From positions 2,790,001 to 2,854,000 of the forward strand of contig JAPNXP010000007.1 of the NCBI GenBank assembly GCA_028753945.1: a DNA stretch of 64,000 nt. Direction: 5' to 3'. Shown in pieces: positions 46,871 through 58,434 of this stretch. Below the pieces are notes generated by a model. The model was not told the origin of the DNA. It made no database searches and saw nothing but the letters and a program-made list of their open reading frames with translations. The DNA is from Hexactinellida sp. DTS-2022. Taxonomy: Eukaryota > Porifera > Hexactinellida. Position 1 is the stretch's first letter. Each line of letters begins with the position of its first letter. A program made the translations under genes and the position numbers.

Positions 46871-48280
46871 CAATGTTATGTAAACTAGGCTAGTACAAAA
46901 ATATCCACAATGGGGCAAATTCCATGAGCGCGCGATATTATACTAAAAAAGGTATACGTATAATACAATATTTCGAGCAGATCTGTCATAGTTACCAGGT
47001 TAGAATTGTAACTCTCCAAATGGGAGGTAGGATCGTAAGTATGGATGCTATCTACCCTCTGAAATCCATAAGAATTAAAGAAGTTATCCAGAAAATAAAC
47101 TCGTGTTAAACTCAAAATATGAAGCGCAATATTTCATATAGAAGTCGTTCCCCTATTAATACATAATCGAGTTATTTATTATAAAGAGTTGCGTGTAAAT
47201 TCTATGTAAACTTGAATTGATTGAGATGTAAGCGACCATTTAGCTGCCCCAGACTGCAAATGATATAACAAACATAAAGCAACGAAAGATAAACGGAAAA
47301 CTGTGTAGTGGAGAAGCAGGAAATATATCTAGATTCTAGTATATCTGAAAAGTTCTTTCGCGCTCGATATTGATCAGTTAATAGAAAATCCAAGTCTAAC
47401 AAGGTATAAATCCCTTAATTCCCAAAATGTTGCTGTACACAAATGACAGTTTGCACCACCCGCCCCACTTGCGGGCATTTTGCTTCAAAAAAAGCTGCGA
47501 GCAATGGAAACTTAACGTTTCCATTTGATAATATTAACCCTGTCATAATATGGTAACTTGAAGATTTATTATATTCCAAAAGAAATGAATTATATTTTCG
47601 TGATTGTGCAATTAATGCAATTGGCCATCGCCGAAAGTTCTTATGTGGAGAATACTTAGAAAACAGGATAATATGTCGACAATTGAAATCTAGGTAATTC
47701 TAAATGCAGATAATTAATAATTCGTGGATAATATGAATGACAGTATTACTACCATGACAGACTTACTTTAATTCTACACCATTTCAGAGTGCACGAATTT
47801 TTTAAATTGGGATAGGTTTGTGCAACAATTGAGTTGCAAATTTCCATTGTTTACTAACAGTTGAAAGCGTTCAGTTGAAAGCGTCAAATCTAATTCTAAT
47901 GTTTCAACTCGTGATTATTTATTGATTCAACTTGTGAGATCGAGTAGTATTTTATAATAGAAAACTAAGATTCTACATTCCATAACAACGACAGATTAAG
48001 TGAATATTTTCCTTCTGCACGAATACTCTTGCACGGTTAATATACTGACGTAATTAATTAAAATTAATTACATTTTTATTTGATTAAATAATTGCTTCCA
48101 ATTGTTTATTAGGGGTCATCGAGTGTGCGGAGTTAAAATTTGGTATCTAAATTAATTTTATTTACTCTTTATGACAAATAGTTAAACTTAATAAATCTAG
48201 GTTGACATGCAAATTGGTGTAAATAATTAACAATTTTAATAATTAGATATACTAAATAGCATTCCTCTCAGAGATGATAC
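46871..48280. other. No gene seen
   Basis: AT-rich. Frames at 46885-47115 and 47202-47402 (minus) were examined as HTT exons and not accepted. Weak family X-like motifs (gtttcaactcgtgat) occur near 47910. Confidence 0.4.
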
Positions 48281-48674
48281 ATGATAGAAACAAACTTCCA
48301 ATTTATCATTTGATCGTTATGCCAAGTAACACCTCTACAAATAGATCTTAACACTTTGACGTGATGATCACATCGTCAAAAATGTGTTTCTCCAATTTGA
48401 TGAATAATATATCTAATGGGTTGGTTGGCGTTGGGTGAACGCCCAACCACAATCAAAAATGCTGACTCATCAAATATGATATTCTACTGAAACTTGAATA
48501 TCTCTGAAATGAAGTGAGCTAAAACGAAACTTCCAACTGACAAAGAGTCGATACCTTACGAAACACCTTTCTGAAATGGTTTAAAGTGATGATGACATGG
48601 CGAGAAAAATCCAAAATTGCAGCTGTGCAGACAGCATTTTCCTTTGAATGTCCTATCAATTATCCAGGCTCTAG

Positions 48675-50371
48675 CAGTGATGTGCTCCGTTACTAGTAAC
48701 GGAGTAACGGTAACGGTAACGGTAACGGAAAAAGTAACGGTAACGGAAGAAAAAAAGTAACGGTAACGGAAAAAAGTAACGGTAACGGAGGAAAAAAAAT
48801 TGCAGCCTGTGCCGACGCATGTCCCTTTGGTGGCACTATATTTTGTTGGTGGTTCATTGATAGTGCCTCCAAAGGAACATGCTGTCGGCGCAGGCTGCAA
48901 TTTTGTATTTTTTTTCGCCAAGTCATCAACTCCCAAGGTGTGAAGAACCATTTGTTAATTGGTCGGAGTTACAAGGAACGGTAGATAAATTTGAAGTTAG
49001 TTTCTATCATAAACCATCAAGAGTTTAATGCCATTCATTCATTATGTATTGATAATAAATTATATTATTAGTAATTTATTTTAGCAATGTTATCCACGGT
49101 TGTTTGAGTTGAGTCAACAAATTCCTTATATTATTATAATTTATTTAATCCATTGTATAGTAATACTAGAATTAAATAGAAGCCAGCTGGAATTTATAAG
49201 TTGAATCAATTTAATTATCGCAAGTTGTAACAATAGTGAAAGATTTAACAAGTTAAATCAATATAATTATTACAAGTTGAAACAATGGAATTAGATTTCA
49301 CAGTTTTATTGCAATTGAAGTGTTGAGTAAACAAAGGAATTTCAACCCCCATTTATGGCAGAAATTAAACCAATTTTAACAAATTTTCTTCTCCCATCAG
49401 ACGCAAAATTTTAAGATGAATCTAAATATGAAATAAAATTTTGGGGTTTATTAAAACATATTTTGAGTTATGGACCAGACAAATTTTGAAAGGTGTTAAA
49501 GTTGTGTCAAAAATTTGTTAAACAAAAATCGTAACCCCAGGTGCAAATTAGACGGTCCCATCGCACCTACATGCCAAGTTTCAGCCCATCAACAATTAAG
49601 CTCTTGCCAGGGCACTGTCTACGAAGAAAAAAATAATAATAATAAAAATAATAAAGGCAGTGATTCTAATACTGGGCCACTATACTATAGTATAGTCGGC
49701 ACAGTAAAAAGTAACGGTAACGGAAAAAGTAACGGTAACGGAAAAAAGTAACGGTAACGGAAGTAAAAGTAACGGTAACGGAAAAAAGTAACGGTAAAGG
49801 AAGAAAAGAAGTAACGGTAACGGGAGAAAAAAGTGTAAGGAAATCATTTACATTTATCTTTATTCAGTCACTCTTACCATTCCATTACCGTTGCTCTCTT
49901 ACCGTTCCTATGTTAAACTTTTCCATTACCGTTACTCAGTTACTCCATTATTCCGTTATTCCGTTACTCCGTTATTCCGTTACTCCGTTATTCCGTTATT
50001 CCGTTACTCCGTTATTCCGTTACTTTTAATTAATTACTGTTATCTTTAATTACATTACCGCACTGTTACATCGTTATCTTTAGTCCGTTACTTTGTTACT
50101 TTTAATCAGTTACCGTCCGTTACATTAAGCTAAAGGTAACTGATTGAATGTAACGGCTTAACGGTAACGGAAGAAATAAAGTAATCGTAACGGGGGGGAA
50201 AAAGTAACGGTAACGGAAGAGTTAAAGTAACGGTAACGGAAGAAATAAAGTAACGGTAACGGAATAACGGTAACGGAAGAAATAAAGTAACGGTAACGGA
50301 GTAACGGTAACGGAAGAATTAAAGTAACGGTAACGGAGTAACGGAAGATTTAGTAACGGAGCACATCACTG
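48675..50371. mobile_element. hAT element with TAACGG arrays, carrying family X
   Basis: Perfect terminal repeats CAGTGATGTGCTCCGTTACT and the exact duplication GGCTCTAG (48667-48674 and 50372-50379). Degenerate arrays of GTAACGGTAACGGAA fill 48690-48790 and 49706-50360, in inverted orientation in part of the right array (gttactccgttattcc). Between the arrays sits a family X copy (48801-49704). No transposase, so non-autonomous. Confidence 0.95.
48801..49704. mobile_element. Family X copy 1, inside the hAT element
   Basis: Ends CTGTGCCGAC and GTCGGCACAG. Near its left end a hairpin of ~45-base arms (ttgcagcctgtgccgac...gtcggcgcaggctgcaa) encloses a short loop. It aligns with the reverse complement of 56852-57704 over ~830 bases. 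Superfamily unknown; no coding capacity. Confidence 0.78.
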
Positions 50372-50662
50372 GGCTCTAGCCACCAAAAGATAGCGCTTCC
50401 AAGGAACATGCTTTCGGCACAGCTGGAATTTTAGAATTTAATATTAATTTTTTCCCTGACCACACCTTTAAAAATCGAGAGCTGAAACTTGGCATGAGGT
50501 GTTTTGCTCCTGTGGTTACGATTTTTGTTGAACAAATTTTGGCACCTTTCAATGTATGTCTGTTCCATAACCCAAAGAATGTCATACTAACCCCCAATTT
50601 GTATTTAATCATTGGATTCACCATTAAATTTTGCGTCTGATATGAGAAGACAAATTATAATA

Positions 50663-50763
50663 CAGTGGAGCCTCCCATAACGGACACTCCAAATAGCGGA
50701 CAACCTCTAAATAACGGACAACGGTTTAGGTCGCAAGGTGTCCGTTGTTCAGAGGATCTACTG
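50663..50763. mobile_element. Pogo-like MITE nested in family X
   Basis: Ends CAGTGGAGCCTCCCATAACG and CAGAGGATCTACTG between TA dinucleotides; ACGGACA motif repeated. Family X at 57150-57165 reads taataatgggtttaat, giving an exact TA empty site. Confidence 0.95.
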
Positions 50764-51072
50764 TAATGGGTTTAATTAATTGCATAAATGGGAGTTGAAA
50801 TTTCTTCGTTTACTCACATTTCAGTTTCAGTAAACTGATAAATCTAATTCTATTGTTTCAATTTGTAATAAATATATTAGTTTAACTTGTTAAATCTCAC
50901 TCAATTGTTTCAACGTTCGATTAATACATTGATTTTATTGTAGTATATTACTATACAATGGATTAAAGCAAATTAAATTAAATAAGGAATCTGTTGACTT
51001 TAATCGACTCACCGTAGACAACATTGTAAAATAATAAACTATTTATATAATTTAATATCAATATATAATTAA

Positions 51073-51592
51073 CTAGAGCGCGCTTCGCTTGCTAGGTCGC
51101 TTCGCGGAAGAACACAACCACACACCAACCGCTTCGCGGTTGGTGTGTGGTTTAAATACTCCTAATATTGATTATAAAGCGTAAATAGGCCTAAAATAGT
51201 AGAATTTAACAATGTGAAATATAGTGATTACGTCATCATGCGATAATGAGTAAGCATATTGGCAATCTGGTGTGACCGAAGTGTCCGCATCATTAATGTG
51301 CATGTTCTATTATATTTCAGATGTTTATCTCTTTGAGTACGCGAATTATGTGCGATTAAGTGACTTTTCAGGGTCCTCGAAATGTGACAATGACGTCATA
51401 ACTTGTCGAGGTGTGAGAAATTTTGAGTGGAAACCTCAACTTGTTGGCGGGTGCCAAAAGTTACCCCTATATGCCAAAAATCCCATTTGGAAACCGTCCA
51501 CTTTCTTCAATCAACTCGTAACATACAAACAAATATATATATACACATATACACATATATATATACCCAGGCTTGTGTTTTAATAGTATAGA
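51073..51592 (-). mobile_element. Helitron family A, full-length copy in family X
   Basis: On the minus strand it starts TCTATACTATTAAAACACAA and ends GCGCGCTCTAG, between A and T. The 33-base palindrome is intact. Two uninterrupted X copies (near 49035 and 57490) show the empty site between the cataatga and gaatggcatt blocks. 520 bp, no coding capacity. Confidence 0.94.
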
Positions 51593-51762
51593 TGAATGGC
51601 ATTAAACTCTAGATGGTTTAAGATAGAAACTATCTTCAATTTGTCAATCGTTCCTTTGTCCCGAAACAACTTGATAAATGGGTATAAACACCTTGACGCG
51701 TCCATGACATGGCTAAAAATCCAAAATTGCAGCTGTGCCGACAGCATTTACTTTGGAGGTAC

Positions 51763-51927
51763 TGCGGGAATTAACTTTTACGATCGCGATAGTTGGGACG
51801 GTAATTTGTAATCCGTAAGAAATATAATTGTAGTTCAAAGTATAGAGACTAAATGAGAGTACTAATACATATTCTACATTAACTAATCTAGCTAAGGTTG
51901 ACTAACAACTAAATCTTCGTCACATCA
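51763..51927 (-). repeat. Probable 3' LTR of the Ty3/Gypsy element
   Basis: On the minus strand the polypurine run GGGGAGGGAGA is followed by TGATGTGACG, and a possible LTR end CCCGCA lies 165 bases on, at the junction with family X. No second LTR remains to compare with. Confidence 0.5.
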
Positions 51928-54900
51928 TCTCCCTCCCCAAATATGAGGTGTTGATGCTAGTGTATGGGGTTGCCGAACAGATCAGGTTCCTTCCGAATCC
52001 TGGATGAACGCCTCAACATGTGCTGCTCCGAGCATTCCATCCCAGCTTGTACTCCAGGTAGATTATCGACTACCACAGTATCTCGGTCTTGAGACTGTAC
52101 ATCCGTATAGAACCCCACTTCTCCCGAGCTGTCTTGTCCTGCCTCTGACCCTTCATGCTCGTGTTCCAACTCCAACGACTCACCGTGGCAGACACGGGGA
52201 TAATCTTGCAATCATTATGGTGGATCCATGAAAACCGGTTATTTCCCTTTTGATCTTCACGTTTGGATACTTTACATCGACCACCGAGTACGGTCCAGTA
52301 TACATCTTCCCTAGACCATCAATCCGAGTAAAGTTCTTATACGTTATGGTTTGCCCAGTACACACTATCGTAGGTAAGCCAACTGTTCTTCTATCGTAGT
52401 GCCCTTTACTATGCGCCTTGCTGGGGATCATGTGTTCTGCCGCTTCTTGCCATTCTTCTTTCTTTTCGGTGGTTGGGTACTCGTTAGTTCCTATCGTCTG
52501 GTCCAGCGCCGACCTAATTTTCGCTCCGAACATCAGTTATTGGGGTGTAAAGTTGGTGCTGCTAGTCTGCTACTCTTAAGTGAATTCACGGTGAAGGCCA
52601 CTTCCTGTAGGATATTCGGCCAAACAGTCTTGTCCGGTTTTCGCTCTGACAGAGAATATCGTAGAGCTTGTTTAACGATCTCTACTGTCCGCTCAACTTG
52701 GCCATCCCCTTGGGGGTGATAAGGTGAAGAATGCCTCTTTTCAATCCCGAAATAAGTGCACATCTGACGTATCACTTCCCCATCGACATTTCACCCCTGG
52801 TCCGACAGTAATACATCTGGTACCACATATCTATACACCCATCCTGTTTCTATGGCGATCCGTACAGATTCAGCAGTCTGGTCTTGTATAGCGGCTACCT
52901 CTACAAATTTCGAAAACAAGTCCACAATAATAAGAATATATCGGTATCCGTCGGCTGACCACGGCAAGAGTGCAATGGCGGTGCTATCATTCTTCTTGGC
53001 TCTGCTACATCTAATTCGATGGGCCTCAGAGGTTCCCTCTTCTTAGTAGCTATCAAGTTCTCTAGACATATGACGCATGCCCTACAGCATTGTTCTACGT
53101 ATTTCGCATTCCAACCCAGTAGAATCGATCTCGGAGGTAGGCATACGTGGTTTCGATCCCTGGGTGAGATATCCGATGTGCTATTTCGGTCATCTTTAAC
53201 CTAAGTTGTTTAAACGCGTATTGCGTATAAATCGTATATACGTAATACGCTATCGATCAGCACGTATTATACGCTAATCTATGATCAACTAGGAATGTTT
53301 TCAAAGTAATTCAGTAAAGCATATTTTTAAATATTATTGGAAATACAAGATTCTAGCAAATAATACTATACAGACTATCTATGAGTCGATTAACAATGAA
53401 AGAATAACTATTAAACAGAAAGTTGTTCAAAGGAAATTTCATGAGCTCGATATTATAACTAGGGTATAAGTATAACAAGTACTACATTATACGTATTATA
53501 CGTAAACGTATCCAATAAAATACGTATTAAACAACTTAGTCTTTAACCTTAAACGGTTGGGTATTACCAAAACTCTCTTGAGAAACAGCTTTCCTTCTAC
53601 GTCTATCCTCATGCCTTCTTGCTTCTTATATGGTCCAACCGATATATTCCCGTGCTCCCTTAGTTGTTGACAGGCGTTCACAATGCTCTGGTCTCTGAGC
53701 TGTCCATCCCGGAGTACGTAACGAAGTGTACCCACTTCTTGATCTAGTATGTACACGTTTCGCTCGAAACTCTCATCATTCATGACTCTGTCCACACTCA
53801 TAGGTGTTCGACTTAAATAATCGGCGCAGCCATTGGACTTTCCCCTGCGAAACTGTATTTCATAGTTTATTGGCTCAAACTCCAGGATCCACCTGGTATA
53901 TTTATTGCGAGGGTCCTTTTGCCGTCTTAGCCACTGCAACGGATGATGATCTGTAATTATTAAAACCTTCCTTGCTGCCTGTAAGTAGACCTTCCATTTC
54001 CTTAGAGCAGAAATTACCTCGTATGCTTCCAGCTCTCCTGCGGAGTATTTCCTTTGCGCATCATTCAAACTACTCGAACAGAACTCAAGAAGTTTTTGGT
54101 TTCCATCCTCATCATTTGGGACTATACAGCTCCGACAGCAGTTTTAGACGCATCTGTTTCCACAAATAATGGCTATCCCAATTCGGGATGGCCAACTGCC
54201 GAGGCTCATTAACCAGTTGATCCTTCAACTTTTGATAACTCATCTCACACTCCTTTGTCCACATCCACGGAACCCCGCTTTTCGTGAGTTCATTAAGTGG
54301 TTCCGCGGTCCTGGAAACAATGCGGATATACTCCCGATACCAGTTTATCAGTCCAATGAGCTGCCGCACCTCTTTTTTCGAGATAGGCCGTGGAAACTGT
54401 GCCATCTTCCATAAAGTGGTAGGTAAGGGGCGCTTTCCATCCTTAGATACCAAATGTGTCCTGGGAGTTCCACTTCCTCATACCCGAAAGAACACTTCTC
54501 CACTCTTAGTTGAATTCCACCCTCATAGAACCTCTCCAGTACGCCCTCCAGGTGGCTCAGTTGCGCTTCGAAATCAGGTGAATGAATACATGTTTCATCA
54601 CGAACGCCTGCACATTTGGGCATCCTCGGAGAGCCTGATCCACAGCCCTTTGGTAGGTCGCTTGTGAGTTCGAAAGACGAAATGGCATACGGTGAAACTC
54701 GAATTGTTCCCGCGTTGATACAAACGAAGAAGGCTCCTTATATTCTTCCTTCACTGGTACATTCCATTAAGCAGAAGCTCCATCCAATTTACAGAAATTC
54801 GTGCTCCCCCCTATTCTGTCAAAATATTCCGTGATCCGGCATGGGGTAAGCATCCTTTTTCGTAGCATCATTTAAGTCACGATAATCTACAGCGAAATGG

Positions 54901-55440
54901 TGCGATCCGTCCTTTTTTTAACTAATATGACTCGGCTTGCCCATGGAGAGGTCGAGGGACGTATGATATTGTTTTGGAGCATCTCGTTTATTTGTCTAGT
55001 TACCCTGCTTCAATTTCAGGAGATCCTCGGAGGGGACGATGTCGGACCGGGCGCTCGTCCAATAGCGTGATTACATGTTCTGTGGTCTTGACCTCTCTAG
55101 GCTTCTTTGGAATATCCGCGAAAACCTCGCCCCATCTTTCCAATACTCGGTGTATCGCCGTAATTTCGTGGGGGGAGACTGGGATTTACGTTATATTTCG
55201 TAACCCTTGCACCCTTGACCTCTTTCACCTCCATTTGTAGGACCTCGGCTCTCGTGACGGCCTGGCCACCCTGCCATGGCTAAGGAGCTTATCCAATGAG
55301 TCCCTAGCTTAAATTGCATCCTCTCCCAATCGAAAACCGTTTGTCGGAATAACGATAAGAATCGTCGGCCTAAAATCGCTGTCCTTGCGTTTGTATCCAT
55401 AACCTCTACTAAGTGATCCACCCGTTGACCATCTCCCACA
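51928..55440 (-). pseudogene. Ty3/Gypsy retrotransposon pol, broken
   Basis: Minus-strand order: end of the aspartic protease (AILGRRFLSLF...DW, 55439-55191), reverse transcriptase pieces (54754-54112), RNase H and tether (YSAGELEAYEVISALRKWKV ... DYLSR, 54068-53770), integrase with C-x2-C finger remnants and core (YRYILIIVDLFSKFVEVAAI; LSDQG; YHPQGDGQVERT, ~53100-52533), integrase C-terminus (52533-52180) and a charged tail to 51957. The RT active-site region around 54585-54600 is shifted by one base and reads DE where DD is expected. A hAT MITE sits in pol (53202-53540). Gag and the 5' LTR are missing, replaced at ~55450 by a hAT fragment. Confidence 0.9.
53202..53540. mobile_element. hAT MITE in Gypsy pol, CGTATTATACG motif
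   Basis: Inverted ends TAAGTTGTTTAA and TTAAACAACTTA, duplication CTTTAACC (53194-53201 and 53541-53548). CGTATA/TACGTATTA motifs are dense at both ends. The frames of integrase and RNase H lie on either side. Confidence 0.87.
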
Positions 55441-55451
55441 TCTATCGAATT

Positions 55452-55912
55452 AAAGCGGTGTAATAATGAAAGTGAACGAAGTTATCAAAGAGGTGGACTC
55501 TTGTCTAAAATGCCTTCTATTGATGCAACAATACTACCCTCACAAACAATTATAGAACATTTAAAAAGCAATACTGGATCCAGAGAACCAAATAGGAGTT
55601 CAATGTTTTCATGAATGGAGTTCGATGAAGAGCACACTACTTTTCATGGCACTAATAAATCTGAATTAGACGACTATCTTATCAAGCACATTATTCCTCA
55701 TGATTCTGATCCATTATCATTTTGGAAAGATAATGAAAGCACCTACCCAACCTTGAAGAATTAGCGAAGAAATATTTAGCAATTCCTGAATCATCTGCAC
55801 GGGTCGAATGACTTTTTAGTTTGGTGGGAAAAATTTCGTCCGGATAGGTAGGTGCAATCTGCCTGACGAAAGATTTGAGATGTTGATGATCCTCAAATCA
55901 CATCTCAAATAA
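55452..55912 (+). pseudogene. Ac-type hAT transposase fragment (C-terminal dimerisation domain)
   Basis: Plus-strand frame from about 55620: ELDDYLIKHIIPHDSDPLSFWKDN..YPT, then one frameshift, then EELAKKYLAIPESSARVE, stop, LFSLVGKISS. This is the hAT C-terminal dimerisation region (consensus DPL-W-x-YP-LA-LA-KYL-IP-TSA-SER-FS-G). The upstream part to 55452 is less certain. It cuts off the 5' end of the Gypsy element. Confidence 0.85.
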
Positions 55913-56601
55913 AGTAGTCTTAACTTACTAAATACTTAGGACATTAGGAATTGTGTTCGTGTCTAGGACTACTGCTACGTTCAATTAAATAGACTTGGAT
56001 GATACTATATAAACTAGGCATTTAGCTATTTCTACTATTAGAACGATAGAATTTATGACAAGAGCTTGGGAAGTACTTGTACTGGTACTCTTTCCAAGCG
56101 TAATTTTACATTATATAAAATGACGAAAGGAAAGAATAATATATAAGCGAACGCTCGTAATTTCCTAGGTTACTGCTTGGTAGTGTAAAGATGGAGCTTT
56201 TTGAAGATGGAAATTGAATGAAAGGCTTGTGTCAAGAACTTTGTGAATGCAAAGCCAATATAAATTCCCCGCTGGAACTCAATCCATGAAGTTAAAATTA
56301 CAGCTGTGAATTTGAAAGAATCGAGCAACAATATGAAAATTCTGTCGATAAGCGACCTAGCAAGCTAAGTTTACTAGTATAAACATAATATGAATTAGAA
56401 TTCTAAATTATCTTGCCTATACTATTATTAATAGATACCAGAATTATCGATTCGACACCTCTAGTTCTCGGACAAAACATTTCTAGAAAAGAATGGGGCT
56501 GGTGAAAAAACCGCATTTTTCTGGAATTTCTGCCTTTTTCTAATGACTAGCTTACGCAATTAAATATTTAGGTTACATTGCGGTTACTGTTTTAATGTAT
56601 A

Positions 56602-56789
56602 CAGTCGAAATCGGGTTTTTTTTGCAACGGTTTTTTTTCCTTATAAGGTTATTTTGCCTCATTGCTTCTCCTTGTTTCTTCACAACCTCATAGAACTGTA
56701 TATTGTTAAATACGGGTTTTTTTGCGTATAGGGTTTTTTTGCCTCTTTTTCCATGCATTTAGGGGGGCAAAAAAACCCAGTTTCGATTG
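56602..56789. mobile_element. Pogo-like MITE, CAGTCGAAATCGG family
   Basis: Ends CAGTCGAAATCGGGTTTTTT and AAAACCCAGTTTCGATTG between TA dinucleotides; GGTTTTTTTGCC motif repeated. Sister of 23217-23386. Confidence 0.85.
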
Positions 56790-56851
56790 TACAAGGAATT
56801 AAATGCTTATTCCATAACTCTCTCTCATAGTTAGAGGTAATCACTATTAAA

Positions 56852-57704
56852 TGAACTGTGCCGACTATACTATAGTATAGTGGACAAGTTCTAATCTCAC
56901 TGCCAATATTTTTATTTCCTTTTGTATGTTTCTCCGTAGACGGTGCCCAGGCCAGAGCTTTATAGTGGATGGGCTGAAACGTGGCATGTAGGTTGCACCT
57001 GGGGTTACGATTTTTGATCAATACATTTTGCACACATGCTTAACACCTTTCTAAATTTGTCTGGTCCATAACTCAAAAAGAGTTCTACAAACCCCCAATT
57101 TTTATTTAACTTTTGGATTCATCTTAAAATTCTGCTTCTTATGGGAGAAGAAATCTTTTAATAATGGGTTTAATTTCTGCCATAAATGGGGGTTGAAATT
57201 TCTTTGTTTACTACACTACAATTTCAGTAAACTGTTAAATCTCATTCTATTGTTTCAACTTGTAATAATTATATTGATTTGACTTGTTAAATCCTACTCT
57301 ATTGATTCAACTTGCGATAATTATATTGATTTAACTTATAAATTCCAGCTGGCTTCTATTTAATTGTAGTATTACTATACAATAGATTAAATCAAGTAAC
57401 TTAATATCAGGAATTTGTTGAGTTAACTCGCTCACCGTGGATAACATTGCTAAAATAAATAAGTAATAATATAATTTGTTATCAATACATAATGACGAAT
57501 GGCATTAAACTCAAGATGGTTTATGATAGAAACAATCTTCAAATGTATCTACCGTTCCTTGTGACACGGACCAATTAACAAATGGTTCTTGACATCTTGA
57601 GGCGTTGATGACTTAGCAAAAAAATCCAAAATTGCAGCCTGTGCCGACTGCATGTATCAAAATAAAGTGCCACCAGAGGAACATGCGTCGGCACAGGCTG
57701 CAAT
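56852..57704. mobile_element. Family X copy 2
   Basis: Starts CTGTGCCGACTATACTATAG, ends with the hairpin ...GTCGGCACAGGCTGCAATTT. It is reverse complementary to copy 1 (48801-49704). Uninterrupted in the places where copy 3 has the pogo-like and Helitron insertions. Confidence 0.8.
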
Positions 57705-58137
57705 TTTTTTATTCGAGGATTCCTAATACCACAGTTCGCTTATCAGCGTTCAACTTTCGGTGAGATATTGATGATTGGCTTAACATTAGGGAACCGAATC
57801 ACAAAGGTCCTAAATTCAACAATCGATGAAACTAGAAGATAATTTCTTCAGATTATCTGTCTCTTGAATATAGAAGCTGACCATAAATTGGCCTCGAGTT
57901 TTGCCATATATGAATTTTCAAATTTATTACCATTTTCCGGGGTAGAAAATCCAGTTTTTTCAGGATTTTTCCAGGGTTTTTCCAAGGTGGTGTTTTCTGG
58001 CAAACACTGGACACACCAGTGGTAACTTTGATTATGAGTCATTTCAATTAGATTGTGTCAAACACTCCATTTAGATATGCCAGAATTTATAAACAATATC
58101 GACATAATATATGTATTAGAGCCGAGCGATAAGAGAA

Positions 58138-58434
58138 GAACACGATACGAACACGACACGAATTCGTGTTCGTGTCGTGTTAGGCCAAGGTTTTCGTTTT
58201 CGTGTCATTTTCGTGTTAAAAGTTCATGTATAGTGTCATGTTCGTGTCGTGTTCAGTTAAAGTTTCAAGGGGGTTTTGTTATTAATATTATACAATACTT
58301 GTGGTGGACAAGTTATTGTATAATATTCGCATGATATTATCTTAAATCAATATATTTATTCATTTAATTTTCCCAACTTTGTATTTCGTGTTGATGTTCG
58401 TGTTTCGTGTTCGTGTTTCGTTTTCGTATTTACA
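58138..58434. repeat. Array of CGTGTTCGTGTCGTG motifs
   Basis: Direct and inverted copies of cgtgttcgtgtcgtg cluster at 58138-58260 and again at 58380-58434, with ordinary AT-rich sequence between. The layout resembles the motif-rich hAT MITEs, but I found no convincing termini. Confidence 0.6.

Larger units (their letters stand above)
48290..51780. repeat. Family X copy 3, interrupted by hAT, pogo-like and Helitron inserts
   Basis: X-type sequence flanks the hAT on both sides (aaaatccaaaattgcagctg before it; aaggaacatgctttcggcac after it) and continues to 51780. It is broken further by the pogo-like MITE 50663-50763 and Helitron 51073-51592, each at a place where other X copies are continuous. 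The Ty3/Gypsy LTR abuts its right end. Confidence 0.75.
56461..58009. mobile_element. hAT element, CAGTGTTCGG family, second copy, interrupted
   Basis: Sequence matching the left part of 10340-10728 runs from 56461 to about 56580, and sequence matching its right part from about 57730 to the end TTCTGGCAAACACTG at 58009. Between them lie a pogo-like MITE (56602-56789) and family X copy 2 (56852-57704). Flanking bases resemble but do not exactly repeat each other (gacacct / gacacacc). Confidence 0.78.

Noticed and set aside
47202-47402. Candidate HTT exon on the minus strand
   Set aside because: A ttgcag acceptor exists, but the translation does not match, and the 60151 and 42924 exons already join in phase without it.
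48556-48951. 131-codon open frame with VTVTVT repeats
   Set aside because: It is a translation of the TAACGG array of a hAT MITE and ignores the element borders.
48690-50370. TAACGG arrays as telomere-like or CRISPR-like repeats
   Set aside because: They lie strictly inside a hAT element with perfect ends and an 8-bp duplication, and the units are degenerate without spacers.
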